From: Thiomonas sp. X19
GTDB lineage: Bacteria; Pseudomonadota; Gammaproteobacteria; Burkholderiales; Burkholderiaceae_C
Assembly: GCF_900089495.1 (NCBI RefSeq)
Contig: NZ_LT605203.1
Span: 483,501-547,500 of the forward strand
DNA length: 64,000 nt
Direction of reading: 5' to 3'
Shown: positions 9,051 through 17,722 of the stretch, piece by piece
How the letters are laid out: every line of letters starts with the position of its first letter
Numbering within the stretch: position 1 is the first letter of the stretch
Notes under the pieces: generated by a model
What the model was told of the DNA's origin: nothing
What the model saw: the letters and a program-made list of their open reading frames with translations, nothing else
The model's database searches: none
Made by a program: the position numbers and the translations under genes

Positions 9051-10276
9051 GTCTGCGAGAAGCGGAATCGCCCGACGCGCATGAAGCGCGCCTGGCGCCT
9101 TACGCCAATACCGCCGCCACTTCACGCGGCCGCAGGTACGCCGAACCGGCGCCGCGTGACCGCAGCGACTACCAGCGCGACCGCGACCGCATCATCCACT
9201 GCAGCGCATTCCGGCGGCTGGAGTACAAGACCCAGGTGTTTCTCAACCACGAGGGCGATCTGTTCCGCACCAGGCTCACGCACAGTCTGGAAGTGGCGCA
9301 GATCGCGCGTTCCATCGCCCGCGCGCTGCGCCTGAACGAAGACTTGACCGAGGCCATCGCTCTGGCGCACGACCTCGGCCACACGCCATTCGGCCACGCC
9401 GGACAAGATGCGCTGAATGACTGCATGCGCAGCAGGGCGCTGCAGGTTTTACGCCCGCGCTCGGAGGATGGAGACGGCGTCGCCAGTTCCATGGGGGACA
9501 TGGACGGCGGTGGCTTCGAGCACAACCTGCAGTCGCTGCGGGTGGTGGACAAACTGGAGGAGCGCTACGCCGCGTTCGATGGCCTGAACCTCACCTTCGA
9601 GACGCGCGAGGGCATCCTCAAACATTGTTCGCGGCGCAATGCCGCGCACCTGGGCGAGGTGGCGGCGCGTTTTCTGCATGGCGGCCAGCCCAGCCTGGAA
9701 GCGCAGGTGGCCAACCTGGCCGATGAGATCGCCTACAACAACCACGACATCGACGACGGCCTGCGCTCGGGTCTTCTGCAGCTCGATCAGCTCGAAGCCA
9801 TCGACTTTTTCGGCGGTCATCTGCATGCGGTGCGCGCCGCCTATCCGGGCCTTGTGACCAAGCGTCTGGTGGCCGAAACCATCCGCCGCATGATTTCCGC
9901 GCTCATCGCCGATCTGGTGGCGCAGACCCAGGCCAACATCGTGGCAGCCGGCGTGCAGAGCCCGGCAGAAGTGCGCGCGAGCATGCCGCTGGCGGGTTTC
10001 AGCGCCCCGGTGCGCGAACAACTCACCCGACTGCAGCAGTTCTTGCGCCAGGCGCTGTACCGGCACCCGCAGGTGCTGCGCTCCACCACCAAGGCGGCGC
10101 GGGTGCTGCGCGAGTTGTTCACCGCCTATGCCGACGAGCCGCGCCTGCTGCCGTTCGACCACCAGCGCCCGGCGGGCACCAACCCATTGCGCGCCATTGC
10201 CGACTACATCGCCGGCATGACCGACCGCTACGCGATCAAGGAGCATCGCAAGCTGTTCTCCGTGCAGGACTGGTAG
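9047..10276 (+). CDS. dgt: dGTP triphosphohydrolase-like HD-domain protein
   Basis: The product belongs to the dNTP triphosphohydrolase family, which hydrolyses dNTPs to nucleosides and triphosphate. The HD metal site is seen as [16 protein letters not shown] and [14 protein letters not shown] (about residues 105-118), with [19 protein letters not shown] further on supplying the last Asp. The 409 aa length is typical of the shorter dGTPase-like group rather than E. coli Dgt. It overlaps the aroB stop by ATGA, so it is probably co-transcribed with the aro genes. Confidence 0.92.
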   Translation: MSLREAESPDAHEARLAPYANTAATSRGRRYAEPAPRDRSDYQRDRDRIIHCSAFRRLEYKTQVFLNHEGDLFRTRLTHSLEVAQIARSIARALRLNEDLTEAIALAHDLGHTPFGHAGQDALNDCMRSRALQVLRPRSEDGDGVASSMGDMDGGGFEHNLQSLRVVDKLEERYAAFDGLNLTFETREGILKHCSRRNAAHLGEVAARFLHGGQPSLEAQVANLADEIAYNNHDIDDGLRSGLLQLDQLEAIDFFGGHLHAVRAAYPGLVTKRLVAETIRRMISALIADLVAQTQANIVAAGVQSPAEVRASMPLAGFSAPVREQLTRLQQFLRQALYRHPQVLRSTTKAARVLRELFTAYADEPRLLPFDHQRPAGTNPLRAIADYIAGMTDRYAIKEHRKLFSVQDW

Positions 10277-10350
10277 CGCGCGCGGGAGAGGACGGACTGG
10301 GACGAATCCCGCGTGGCGAATGGGCGTATCTAAAAATGTCAACACATTGT

Positions 10351-10362
10351 TTGCCTAGGCAA
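10351..10362. promoter_or_regulatory. Palindromic operator candidate upstream of marR
   Basis: TTGCCTAGGCAA is a perfect 12-bp palindrome ending four bases before the ATG of the MarR-family gene. It overlaps the place where a ribosome site would be and follows an AT-rich stretch. MarR proteins bind short palindromes and often repress their own operon, so autoregulation is a reasonable inference. Confidence 0.6.
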
Positions 10363-10366
10363 TAAC

Positions 10367-10921
10367 ATGCCAGGCATGAATGTGAAAACTCCAGATCAGC
10401 CGATCCAAGCGACGGCTGCACCGCCGCGCTTTTATGAAGGCGACACCTATTACAAGGACAACTCGGTCGGCTTCCTGATGAAGCGCTGCCTGGCCGTGCT
10501 GTTGCGCAACCTGGAGCACCGCATGCAGGCGCTCGACCTCACGGGCACGCAATGGCATCCGCTGATTCATGTGCTGGAAGGTTGCGACACCGTGGCCGCC
10601 TGCGCCCGCGAAATGCAGACCGACGCCGGCGGCATGACCCGCATGCTGGACCGCCTCGAAACCAAGGGCTTGCTGGTGCGCGAACGCAGCACGGTGGATC
10701 GCCGCGTGGTGCATCTCGCGCTCACGCCCAAGGGACGCGAAGTGGCCCAGCAAGTGCCCGCCGTGCTGGCCGAAGTGCTCAACGAACACCTGCGCGGGTT
10801 CACGGCCAAAGACTTCGCCACGCTGATGGACTTGCTGCGGCGCTTCGTCGACAACGGCGACGCCCTCGCCGCTGCCAGCAATGCCGGCCCCGGTCCCAAG
10901 CTCACCCTGGACGAGGGCTGA
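10367..10921 (+). CDS. MarR-family transcriptional regulator of the efflux operon
   Basis: This is a winged-helix dimeric regulator, probably the drug- or phenolic-responsive repressor of the downstream efflux genes (EmrR-like). The 184 aa protein shows the MarR pattern: an N-terminal dimerisation helix, the recognition region VAACAREMQTDAGGMTRMLD and the wing KGLLVRERSTVDRRVVHLAL, with the conserved D-x-R-R of the family. The first gene of the operon is the usual position for EmrR. Start ATG 10367 lies immediately after a 12-bp palindrome; ATG 10376 is a possible alternative. Confidence 0.88.
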   Translation: MPGMNVKTPDQPIQATAAPPRFYEGDTYYKDNSVGFLMKRCLAVLLRNLEHRMQALDLTGTQWHPLIHVLEGCDTVAACAREMQTDAGGMTRMLDRLETKGLLVRERSTVDRRVVHLALTPKGREVAQQVPAVLAEVLNEHLRGFTAKDFATLMDLLRRFVDNGDALAAASNAGPGPKLTLDEG

Positions 10922-11037
10922 AGGCGCAAATCACCGCCCCCGAATGCACAGGCAGCAGACGGTCATATCGCCCGACGCATCGCCTGAATCACCCTGGCTC
11001 ACCGCACATCCCGCACGACCAACACCCGTTCTCCATC

Positions 11038-12606
11038 ATGCCGCTTCCATCACCCTTTCGAACCCGGGCCCTGCATGGCCACACGGCCCATGGCGGCCTG
11101 CTGCGCCTGGCGCCACTGCTGGCGGCCCTGCTGCTGGCCGGTTGCGCCTCCACCGGCCGCATCCAGCCCATGGCCCAAGCCGTGCAGCCGGCGCAACTCG
11201 GCCTGAGCAACAGCGCCGTCAACCCGGCAGAGTTTCCGAAAGAAGATTGGTGGACGCAGTTCAACGCCCCCGAGTTGAACCGCCTGATCGCCCAAGCCCT
11301 GGCCGATAACCCCAGCCTGCAGGAAGCGCAGGCGCGCATGCGCCAGGCGCAGGCGGCGGTGGGTGTGGCGCAAAGCGGCCTGGAGCCGAGCCTGAATGCC
11401 GCGGTGAACTCCACCCGCCAGCGCTTCAGCGCAAACGATATTTATCCCCCGCCTCTGGGCGGCGGCACCTACACCGAAAACCAGGCCCTGCTGCAAGGCA
11501 GCTACACCTTCGACTTTTTTGGCCGCAACCAGGACCAGCTCCAGGCGGCCATCGGCCAAGCCCGCGCGGCCCAAGCCCAGGCCCAGGCGGCGCGCGTGTT
11601 GCTGGCGGCGAATGTGGCGGGCGGCTATGTCAGCCTCGCGCGGCTGGACGCGCAGCGCGAGGTGCTGGAGCGCACCCTGGCGCAGCGCCGGCACATCGAA
11701 CGGCTGGTGGGAGACCGCGTTCGCGCCGGTCTGGAAACCTCGCTGCAGCAGCGCCAGGCCCAGGCCGAGATTCCGCAAATCAAGCTGCAGCTCGAACAGA
11801 ACGCGCAGGCGCGGGCCCAGGCGCGCCACGCGCTGGCTGCCCTGCTCGGGCAAGGTCCTGAGGCCACGGCCAAGCTCAAGCCCAGCCTGCAGACGCTGCC
11901 CATGCCGGCGCTGCCGCAAAGCCTGCCGGCCGAACTCATCGGCCGCCGTGCCGATGTGGTGGCCGCGCGCTGGCAGGCGCAGGCAGCGCTGGCGGGCGTG
12001 AAGGCGGCGCGCGCGGCCTTCTATCCCAACATCAGCCTGACCGCTTTTGCCGGCCTCACCGCGCTGGGTTTCAGTCAATTCCTTGCGGCCGGCAGCCGCG
12101 CCTATGGCGTCGGGCCGGCGCTGACGCTGCCCATTTTTGAAGGCGGCAAGCTGCGCGCCAATCTGCGCGGGCAATCGGCGGCGGCCGATGCGGCCATCGC
12201 CCAATACAACGCCACGGTGGTGAACGCCGTGCGCGAAGTGGCCGACGCGGTGAGCGATCGGCGCTCCTTGCAGCAGCAGATCGTCCAGCAGCAAGATGCG
12301 CTCCAGCTCGCGCAGGACGCCGAGCGGCTGGCACAACAGCGCTACAAGGCCGGCCTGGGCAATTACCTCAATGTGCTGACCACCGAGAACGGGGTGCTGC
12401 AGCTGGAGCAGATCGGCACCAGCCTCAAGGCGCAGGCCCTGGTGGACGACCTGGCCCTGATCCGCGCCCTGGGCGGCGGTTATGCGACCACCAAACTGCC
12501 GGCGCTGCCGGGGGCGACGGCCGAGGTCGCCTCGGCAGCGGCAAGTCCACAAACGCCAACCACCCCAGCGGCCCCGGCAACCCCAAGCACCGCAGCCCGG
12601 CCCTGA
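11038..12606 (+). CDS. Outer-membrane efflux lipoprotein, NodT family
   Basis: This is a TolC-like outer-membrane channel for a tripartite pump. A lipobox (LLLAGC, Cys36) follows the hydrophobic leader, so it is a lipid-anchored NodT/OprM-type protein. Two OEP repeats with long Ala/Gln-rich helices follow, including PSLQEAQARMRQAQAAVGVA and FDFFGRNQDQLQAAIGQARA. The C-terminal 30 residues are Pro/Ala/Thr-rich. It has 522 aa. It sits between the MarR gene and the HlyD and MFS partners, so it most likely completes that pump. Confidence 0.92.
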   Translation: MPLPSPFRTRALHGHTAHGGLLRLAPLLAALLLAGCASTGRIQPMAQAVQPAQLGLSNSAVNPAEFPKEDWWTQFNAPELNRLIAQALADNPSLQEAQARMRQAQAAVGVAQSGLEPSLNAAVNSTRQRFSANDIYPPPLGGGTYTENQALLQGSYTFDFFGRNQDQLQAAIGQARAAQAQAQAARVLLAANVAGGYVSLARLDAQREVLERTLAQRRHIERLVGDRVRAGLETSLQQRQAQAEIPQIKLQLEQNAQARAQARHALAALLGQGPEATAKLKPSLQTLPMPALPQSLPAELIGRRADVVAARWQAQAALAGVKAARAAFYPNISLTAFAGLTALGFSQFLAAGSRAYGVGPALTLPIFEGGKLRANLRGQSAAADAAIAQYNATVVNAVREVADAVSDRRSLQQQIVQQQDALQLAQDAERLAQQRYKAGLGNYLNVLTTENGVLQLEQIGTSLKAQALVDDLALIRALGGGYATTKLPALPGATAEVASAAASPQTPTTPAAPATPSTAARP

Positions 12607-12657
12607 GCCGCGGCGATCGAACTTCGTCATCAACACAACAACATCACGGAGCTTTGC

Positions 12658-13899
12658 ATGAGCGCCAACCCACCATCCAACACGCAGAACGGCTCTCCCG
12701 CCGCCAGCAATGGCAATGGCAAAGCGGCCAAGCGCCGCAAGCTGATGATCGTGGCCATCGTCTTCTTCATCATCGCCGGGGCCCTGTACAGCGGCTACAA
12801 CTACTGGCAGTCGCTGCGCTACGCCTACACCGACGACGCGTACGTGCAGGGCAACCTGGTGCAAGTCACGCCGCAGGTGGGCGGCACCGTGGTGGCGATC
12901 GACGGTGACGACACGCAGCTGGTGAAGGTCGGCCAGCCGCTGGTGCAACTGGACGGCGCCGACACCCATGTCGCCCTGCAGCAGGCCGAGGCCATGCTGG
13001 CGCAGGCGGTGCGGCAGGTGCGCGTGAGCTTTGCCAACAACGGCACGCTGGCGGCCCAAGTGGCGGTGCGGCAGACCGATGTCGCCACCGCGCAAGCCAA
13101 TCTGGCCAAGGCCGAGGACGCGCAGCGGCGCCGTCAGGAACTCGCCGGCACCGGCGCGGTGGGGGCGGAAGAGCTGCGCCAGGCGCAGATCGCGGTGCAG
13201 GCGGCGAAAGCCGCGCTGACCACGGCGCAGGCTGGCGTCAAGGCGGCGCAGGAACAGCTCGCCAGCGGTGAGGCGCTCACGGCAGGCACAGTGATTGCCG
13301 ACAATCCTTCGGTCAAGCTGGCCGCAGCCAAGGTGCGCGAGGCCTATCTGGCTTACGAGCGCACGACGATCCCCGCGCCGGTCAGTGGCGTGGTGGCGCA
13401 GCGCACGGTGCAACTCGGCCAGCGCGTGGCCCCCGGCATGCCGCTGATGTGGGTGGTGCCGCTGAACGACGTGTGGGTCAACGCCAATCTGAAGGAAACC
13501 CAGTTGCGCGACGTGCGCATCGGCCAGCCGGCCAAAGTGGTGGCCGACACCTATGGCAGCAGCTTCACCTACACCGGGCGCGTGGTCGGCCTGTCGGCAG
13601 GCACGGGCGCGGCGTTCTCGCTGCTGCCGGCGCAGAACGCCACGGGCAACTGGATCAAGGTGGTGCAGCGCCTGCCGGTGCGCGTCGCACTCGACCCGAA
13701 GCAGCTCGCCAGCCACCCGCTGCGCGTGGGCATGTCGACGGAAGTGACCATCACCATCAGCGACCACAAGGGCCCGCTGGTGACGGACATGCCGCCGACC
13801 GGCCCGGCCGCCAGCACCGACGTTTATGCCGCCGACTGGAAGAAGGCCGATGCCCTGGTGGATTCCATCGTCGCCGCCAACGCCGGCGGCAAGCGCTAA
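12658..13899 (+). CDS. HlyD/EmrA-family membrane fusion protein
   Basis: This periplasmic adaptor links an MFS pump to the outer-membrane channel. The 413 aa protein has a polar N-terminus, one transmembrane helix (about residues 29-47), the EmrA-typical YTDDAYVQGNLVQVTPQVGG, a long Ala/Gln coiled-coil hairpin, and the barrel region ERTTIPAPVSGVVAQRTVQL. It is preceded by an ACGGAG ribosome site. Its position between the NodT lipoprotein and the DHA2 MFS gene identifies it as the EmrA component. Confidence 0.92.
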   Translation: MSANPPSNTQNGSPAASNGNGKAAKRRKLMIVAIVFFIIAGALYSGYNYWQSLRYAYTDDAYVQGNLVQVTPQVGGTVVAIDGDDTQLVKVGQPLVQLDGADTHVALQQAEAMLAQAVRQVRVSFANNGTLAAQVAVRQTDVATAQANLAKAEDAQRRRQELAGTGAVGAEELRQAQIAVQAAKAALTTAQAGVKAAQEQLASGEALTAGTVIADNPSVKLAAAKVREAYLAYERTTIPAPVSGVVAQRTVQLGQRVAPGMPLMWVVPLNDVWVNANLKETQLRDVRIGQPAKVVADTYGSSFTYTGRVVGLSAGTGAAFSLLPAQNATGNWIKVVQRLPVRVALDPKQLASHPLRVGMSTEVTITISDHKGPLVTDMPPTGPAASTDVYAADWKKADALVDSIVAANAGGKR

Positions 13900-13932
13900 G
13901 GCAGCGCAAACGCGCGACCAAGGACCACGCAT

Positions 13933-15537
13933 ATGGCCAGCCCACTCGACATCGAAGAGGCCGCAGCCGGGGCCACGCCCGCCGCGCCGGCCACCCCCGC
14001 GCACATGGCGCCGCTCAAGGGCAGCATGCTGGTGCTCGGCACCATCGCGCTGTCGCTGGCGACCTTCATGAACGTGCTCGACACCTCCATCGCCAACGTC
14101 TCCATCCCGGCGATTGCCGGCGATCTGGGGGTGAGTTCCTCGCAGGGCACCTGGGTCATCACCTCCTTCGGCGTGGCCAATGCCATCGCCGTGCCGCTCA
14201 CCGGTTTCGTCACCCAGCGTTTCGGCGCCGTGAAGGTGTTCCTCGTCAGCATCCTGCTGTTCACGCTGTTCTCGTTTCTGTGCGGGCAGGCGCACAGCAT
14301 TGAAATCCTCATCCTGTTCCGCGTGCTGCAAGGCGCCAGCGCCGGGCCGATGATTCCGCTGTCGCAAACCCTCTTGCTCTCCAGCTATCCGCAGAAGCGC
14401 GCCGGCATGGCGCTGGCGATGTGGTCGATGACCACGCTGATCGCGCCCATCCTCGGCCCGCTGCTCGGCGGCTGGATCACCGACAACATTTCCTGGCCGT
14501 GGATTTTTTACATCAACGTGCCCGTCGGCCTCATCGCCGCCGCAGTGACCGCCAGCATCTACACCCGCCGCGAGACCCCGATCCGCAAGCTGCCGATCGA
14601 CTGGACCGGGCTCGGGCTGCTGGTGATCTGGGTCGGCGCGCTGCAAATCATGCTCGACAAGGGGCAGGAACTCGACTGGTTTTCCTCGCCCGTCATCATT
14701 GCCCTGGCGGTGGCGGCCGTGGTGGGCTTCACGCTCTTCCTCATCTGGGAAATCTACGACGACCATCCGGTGGTCGACCTCACCTTGTTCAAGATTCCGA
14801 GCTTCACCCTCGGCACCATCATGCTGGCGCTGGCCTATGGCATGTTCTTCGGCAGCCTGGTGCTGCTGCCGCTGTGGCTGCAGGAGTTCATCGGCTACAC
14901 CGCCACCCAGGCCGGTGAAGTGCTGGCGTGGGTCGGGCTGTTCGCCCTCCTCCTGTCGCCCGTCATCGGCCGCTATCTGCCCGTGCTGGATTCGCGCTGG
15001 GTCACCACCTTCTCCTTCATCGTCTTCGCCTTGGTGTTCTACATGCGCTCGCAGTTCACCACCGGCGACAGCTACTGGGAGTACAGCATTCCAACGGTGA
15101 TTCAGGGGATTGCCACGGCGACGTTCTTCATCCCGCTGCTGGGCATCATCCTGGGGGGCTTGCCGGGGCATCGCATCGCCGCGGCTTCTGGTCTGTCGAA
15201 CTTTGCCCGCATCACCGCGGGCTCGTTCGGCACGTCCATCTACACCACTTGGTGGGCCGACCGCGCCGACCTGCACCATGAGCAACTCGTCAGCCATATC
15301 TACGCCGGCAGTCCGGTGGCCAGCCCCGTGATCCAGGGCCTGCAGGCGCACGGCTTCAGCCACGAGCAGGCGCTGGGAGTGATCAACCGCCTCATCGACC
15401 AGCAGGCCTACACCATCGCCGCCGACGACATGTTCCGCCTCAGCGCCTGGCTATTCCTCGCCATGATTGTCCTGGTCTGGATGATCAAGCCGGCACGGGG
15501 TGGCGCAGCCAGCGCCGAGGCGGCCGGCGCACATTGA
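13933..15537 (+). CDS. DHA2-family MFS efflux transporter, EmrB-like
   Basis: This inner-membrane proton-driven drug antiporter of the 14-transmembrane DHA2 family is probably the pump of the preceding operon. Family motifs include NVLDTSIANVSIPAIAGDLG in TM1, GVANAIAVPLTGFVTQRFG (motif A region), ILFRVLQGASAGPMIPLSQ and the antiporter motif C ILGPLLGGWITDN, followed by WPWIFYINVPVGL. The 534 aa length is typical. It lies 33 bases after the EmrA-like gene. Confidence 0.93.
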   Translation: MASPLDIEEAAAGATPAAPATPAHMAPLKGSMLVLGTIALSLATFMNVLDTSIANVSIPAIAGDLGVSSSQGTWVITSFGVANAIAVPLTGFVTQRFGAVKVFLVSILLFTLFSFLCGQAHSIEILILFRVLQGASAGPMIPLSQTLLLSSYPQKRAGMALAMWSMTTLIAPILGPLLGGWITDNISWPWIFYINVPVGLIAAAVTASIYTRRETPIRKLPIDWTGLGLLVIWVGALQIMLDKGQELDWFSSPVIIALAVAAVVGFTLFLIWEIYDDHPVVDLTLFKIPSFTLGTIMLALAYGMFFGSLVLLPLWLQEFIGYTATQAGEVLAWVGLFALLLSPVIGRYLPVLDSRWVTTFSFIVFALVFYMRSQFTTGDSYWEYSIPTVIQGIATATFFIPLLGIILGGLPGHRIAAASGLSNFARITAGSFGTSIYTTWWADRADLHHEQLVSHIYAGSPVASPVIQGLQAHGFSHEQALGVINRLIDQQAYTIAADDMFRLSAWLFLAMIVLVWMIKPARGGAASAEAAGAH

Positions 15538-15593
15538 ACCGGCCCGGCTCGGGGCATCACCTCACACATCGTTCGCTCGAAAAAACCATCGTC

Positions 15594-16139
15594 ATGCGCA
15601 CATCATCCGCATCCCGTCCCTACGCCTTCTCGCGCCACGCCCTGCTGGCCACCATCCTGGCCGCCACCTGTCTGGCGCAGGCGCGGGCTTCCGAACTGTC
15701 CGCGCTCTGGGGCGCGTACCGGGGCTATCACAACACCACGCTGGCCTACCAGACCGATCCTTTCTGGGTGCACGACTTTGCCCATAGCAAGCTCGACCTC
15801 AGCCTGGAGGGGTCGGTTGGCCAAGTCACCGGGCCATCGGGCTCGGATCACCAGTCCCTGTGGCATGTCGGACTGACTCCCATGGCACGCTGGTGGCTCA
15901 CGCCGCAATCGGGCATCGAGCTCGGCATTGGTGCGAATGTGTTTTCTGGCACCCATCTCGGCGACAAACGCATCTCCACCGCCTACCAGTTCGGCGACTC
16001 CATCGGTGTCTTCCACCGCTTCGCCAGCACACCCTGGAGCCTGGGCCTGCGCCTCACCCACTATTCCAACGCCGACATCAAACGCCCCAACCCGGGGCAG
16101 GACTATCTGCAACTGCGCGTGGCTTACAACTTCGACTGA
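15594..16139 (+). CDS. pagL: PagL-type lipid A 3-O-deacylase (acyloxyacyl hydrolase)
   Basis: PagL enzymes are small outer-membrane beta-barrels that remove the 3-O acyl chain of lipid A. The 181 aa product has an N-terminal signal peptide (cleavage near ARAS, residue 33) and alternating beta-strand segments. The family active-site block is clear: THYSNADIKRPNPG, with His156 and Ser158 at the catalytic positions. The third catalytic residue in Pseudomonas PagL is Glu, 14 residues after the His; here that position is Asp170. The chain ends in Tyr-Asn-Phe-Asp, close to a barrel-assembly aromatic terminus. It lies 56 bases after the MFS gene and could be co-transcribed. Confidence 0.82.
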   Translation: MRTSSASRPYAFSRHALLATILAATCLAQARASELSALWGAYRGYHNTTLAYQTDPFWVHDFAHSKLDLSLEGSVGQVTGPSGSDHQSLWHVGLTPMARWWLTPQSGIELGIGANVFSGTHLGDKRISTAYQFGDSIGVFHRFASTPWSLGLRLTHYSNADIKRPNPGQDYLQLRVAYNFD

Positions 16140-16269
16140 GCGCCCCAAGGCGCCGCGCGGCCGGACGGTCGCCGGCCTCAGTTCGGCCGCAACGCCACCA
16201 CCACTCGGCCACAACGGCAGTGGCCTTGCAGAGCCCGCCCGCGCTGCCCTTACCCCTTACCATGCGCGC

Positions 16270-16914
16270 ATGTTCCAGGACCAAGCCACGCTGCTGCTGC
16301 TCATCCGCCACGGCGAAACCGAGTGGAATCGTGATGCGCGCATCCAAGGGCACACGGACATCGCCCTGAGCGCGCAGGGCCGCAGCCAAGCCCGGGCCGT
16401 GGCCGCGGCCCTGTCTGATACCGACATCCAAGCCGTCTACGCCAGCGACCTGCTGCGCGCCAGCGAAACCGCCCAGCCCATCGCCCAAGCCCATGGCTTG
16501 CCTCTGCACACCGACCCTGGCCTGCGCGAGCGTGCCTTCGGTGCTTTCGAAGGGTCCAGCTTCGTGCAATTGCAAGCCATCCACCCCGAGGCCTGCGAGC
16601 GCTGGCGCAAGCGCGACCCGAGCTTCGCCGCGCCCGGGGGCGAGCGGCTGGATGACTTCTACGCCCGCGTCACCACCACCGTGCGGCGCATCGCGGCGAG
16701 CCATGCAGGGCAAACGGTGGCCATCGTCACCCACGGCGGTGCGCTCGACTGCCTGCACCGCTGCGCCACCAGCCAGGAGCTGCATGCGCCACGCACCTGG
16801 GAGCTGCGCAACGCTGCCATCAACCGCGTGCTGGTGGCCGAGGGCCGCATGACCCTGGTGGGCTGGAACGACGGCGGGCACCTGGACAGCGGTCTGGACG
16901 AAGCCCTGGGTTGA
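16270..16914 (+). CDS. Histidine phosphatase family protein (phosphoglycerate mutase-like)
   Basis: The 214 aa protein has the phosphohistidine motif LIRHGETEWN (residues 10-19), RASETAQPIA with the second active-site Arg region, the GLRERAFGAFEG acid motif and VTHGGALDC with the second catalytic His. These features place it in the 2H phosphatase superfamily near GpmB and CobC. The sequence does not decide the substrate: it could be a phosphoglycerate mutase-like phosphatase or alpha-ribazole phosphatase, and no cobalamin-synthesis genes are nearby. A TACCAT element lies just upstream of the ATG at 16270. Confidence 0.9.
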   Translation: MFQDQATLLLLIRHGETEWNRDARIQGHTDIALSAQGRSQARAVAAALSDTDIQAVYASDLLRASETAQPIAQAHGLPLHTDPGLRERAFGAFEGSSFVQLQAIHPEACERWRKRDPSFAAPGGERLDDFYARVTTTVRRIAASHAGQTVAIVTHGGALDCLHRCATSQELHAPRTWELRNAAINRVLVAEGRMTLVGWNDGGHLDSGLDEALG

Positions 16915-17221
16915 TGGCACCGGGGCGCAGGCGCCGAGCCACGACACCGGCCACGCTTCATCGACGGCAAGGGGATCAGCATCGCGGCGCAGGTGTTCAT
17001 CCGCAATCTGCGCAACGGCGATGCGGCGAGCAGCACACCTCGGCCAGCGCGGGCCCGCCCAGCCACCAAGGACGGTATGGCTGCTAGGCTGTGGTGTGAT
17101 GCAATGGCCCCTTCGGGCCGCCAAGTCAACTCGGCGCGGGACGCAGCATTGCTCCTGCGGTATGGCGCAGGGTTTTTGCGCTGAGCGTGGCCTTGAACCC
17201 ATCACTGAGCGATTCTTCAGC
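16915..17221. other. Intergenic region without recognisable gene
   Basis: I see no convincing gene in these 307 bases. A short hairpin GGCCC-CTTC-GGGCC (about 17105-17118) could end transcription of the phosphatase gene. The plus strand encodes a short gene-like fragment (RFIDGKGISIAAQVFIRN, about 16956-17010) without a start or a match I recognise, possibly a gene remnant. Confidence 0.35.
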
Positions 17222-17722
17222 ATGAGCATGCGTTTTGTTGTTTCCTGGGGCATGGCTGCCGGCCTCGTGCTCACCCTCGGCAGCACGCCGGCCGATGCTG
17301 GCCTCGGCCAACCGTTGTCCGCCGCGGCACGGGACGGCACCCCCATCGCCGCGGCATCCGGCGCGCGGCTGACGGCGAAGGCCGCTTCGGCTTCCACCCC
17401 CGCAGCGGCGTTGCCGATTCAAAGCCAATCGATCCGGACCCCGCAGGGCGCCAGCGTCACCGAGTACGCCGGCGCCTCCGGCACCGTGTTCGCCATCACT
17501 TGGCGCGGGCCATTCAAGCCGGATCTGCGGCAACTGCTCGGCCAGTATTTCGCGCCCTTCGTCCAAGGCAGTCCGCGTACCGGCCTGGGCCTGACCGCCT
17601 CGGTCGTGCATGGCGACGACATCGTCGTGCACAGCTTCGGCCGCATGCGCAATTTCTACGGCGCGGCCTGGGTGCCGTCGCTGGTGCCCGCGGGCTTCGA
17701 TGTCGCGGGGTTGCAGCCATGA
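17222..17722 (+). CDS. DUF2844 domain protein, exported
   Basis: This small secreted protein of unknown function has 166 aa with a signal peptide (MSMRFVVSWGMAAGLVLTLG, cleavage near ADA). The DUF2844 core is visible as VTEYAGASGTVFAITWRGPF, KPDLRQLLGQYF and VVHSFGRMRNFYGAAWVP. It overlaps the next gene by ATGA. DUF2844 and DUF3443 genes occur as neighbours in Burkholderiales, so the two products probably act together in the periplasm or at the surface. The biochemical role is unknown. Confidence 0.82.
   Translation: MSMRFVVSWGMAAGLVLTLGSTPADAGLGQPLSAAARDGTPIAAASGARLTAKAASASTPAAALPIQSQSIRTPQGASVTEYAGASGTVFAITWRGPFKPDLRQLLGQYFAPFVQGSPRTGLGLTASVVHGDDIVVHSFGRMRNFYGAAWVPSLVPAGFDVAGLQP

Noticed and set aside
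11050..15363. Very long minus-strand open frame of about 1437 codons across the MarR-controlled efflux operon
   Set aside because: It is antisense to three clearly homologous genes and its composition (His, Arg, Gly, Gln-rich) is what the reverse complement of GC-rich coding DNA gives.
16956..17010. Gene-like fragment reading RFIDGKGISIAAQVFIRN
   Set aside because: Too short and without a recognisable family or start to be called a pseudogene.
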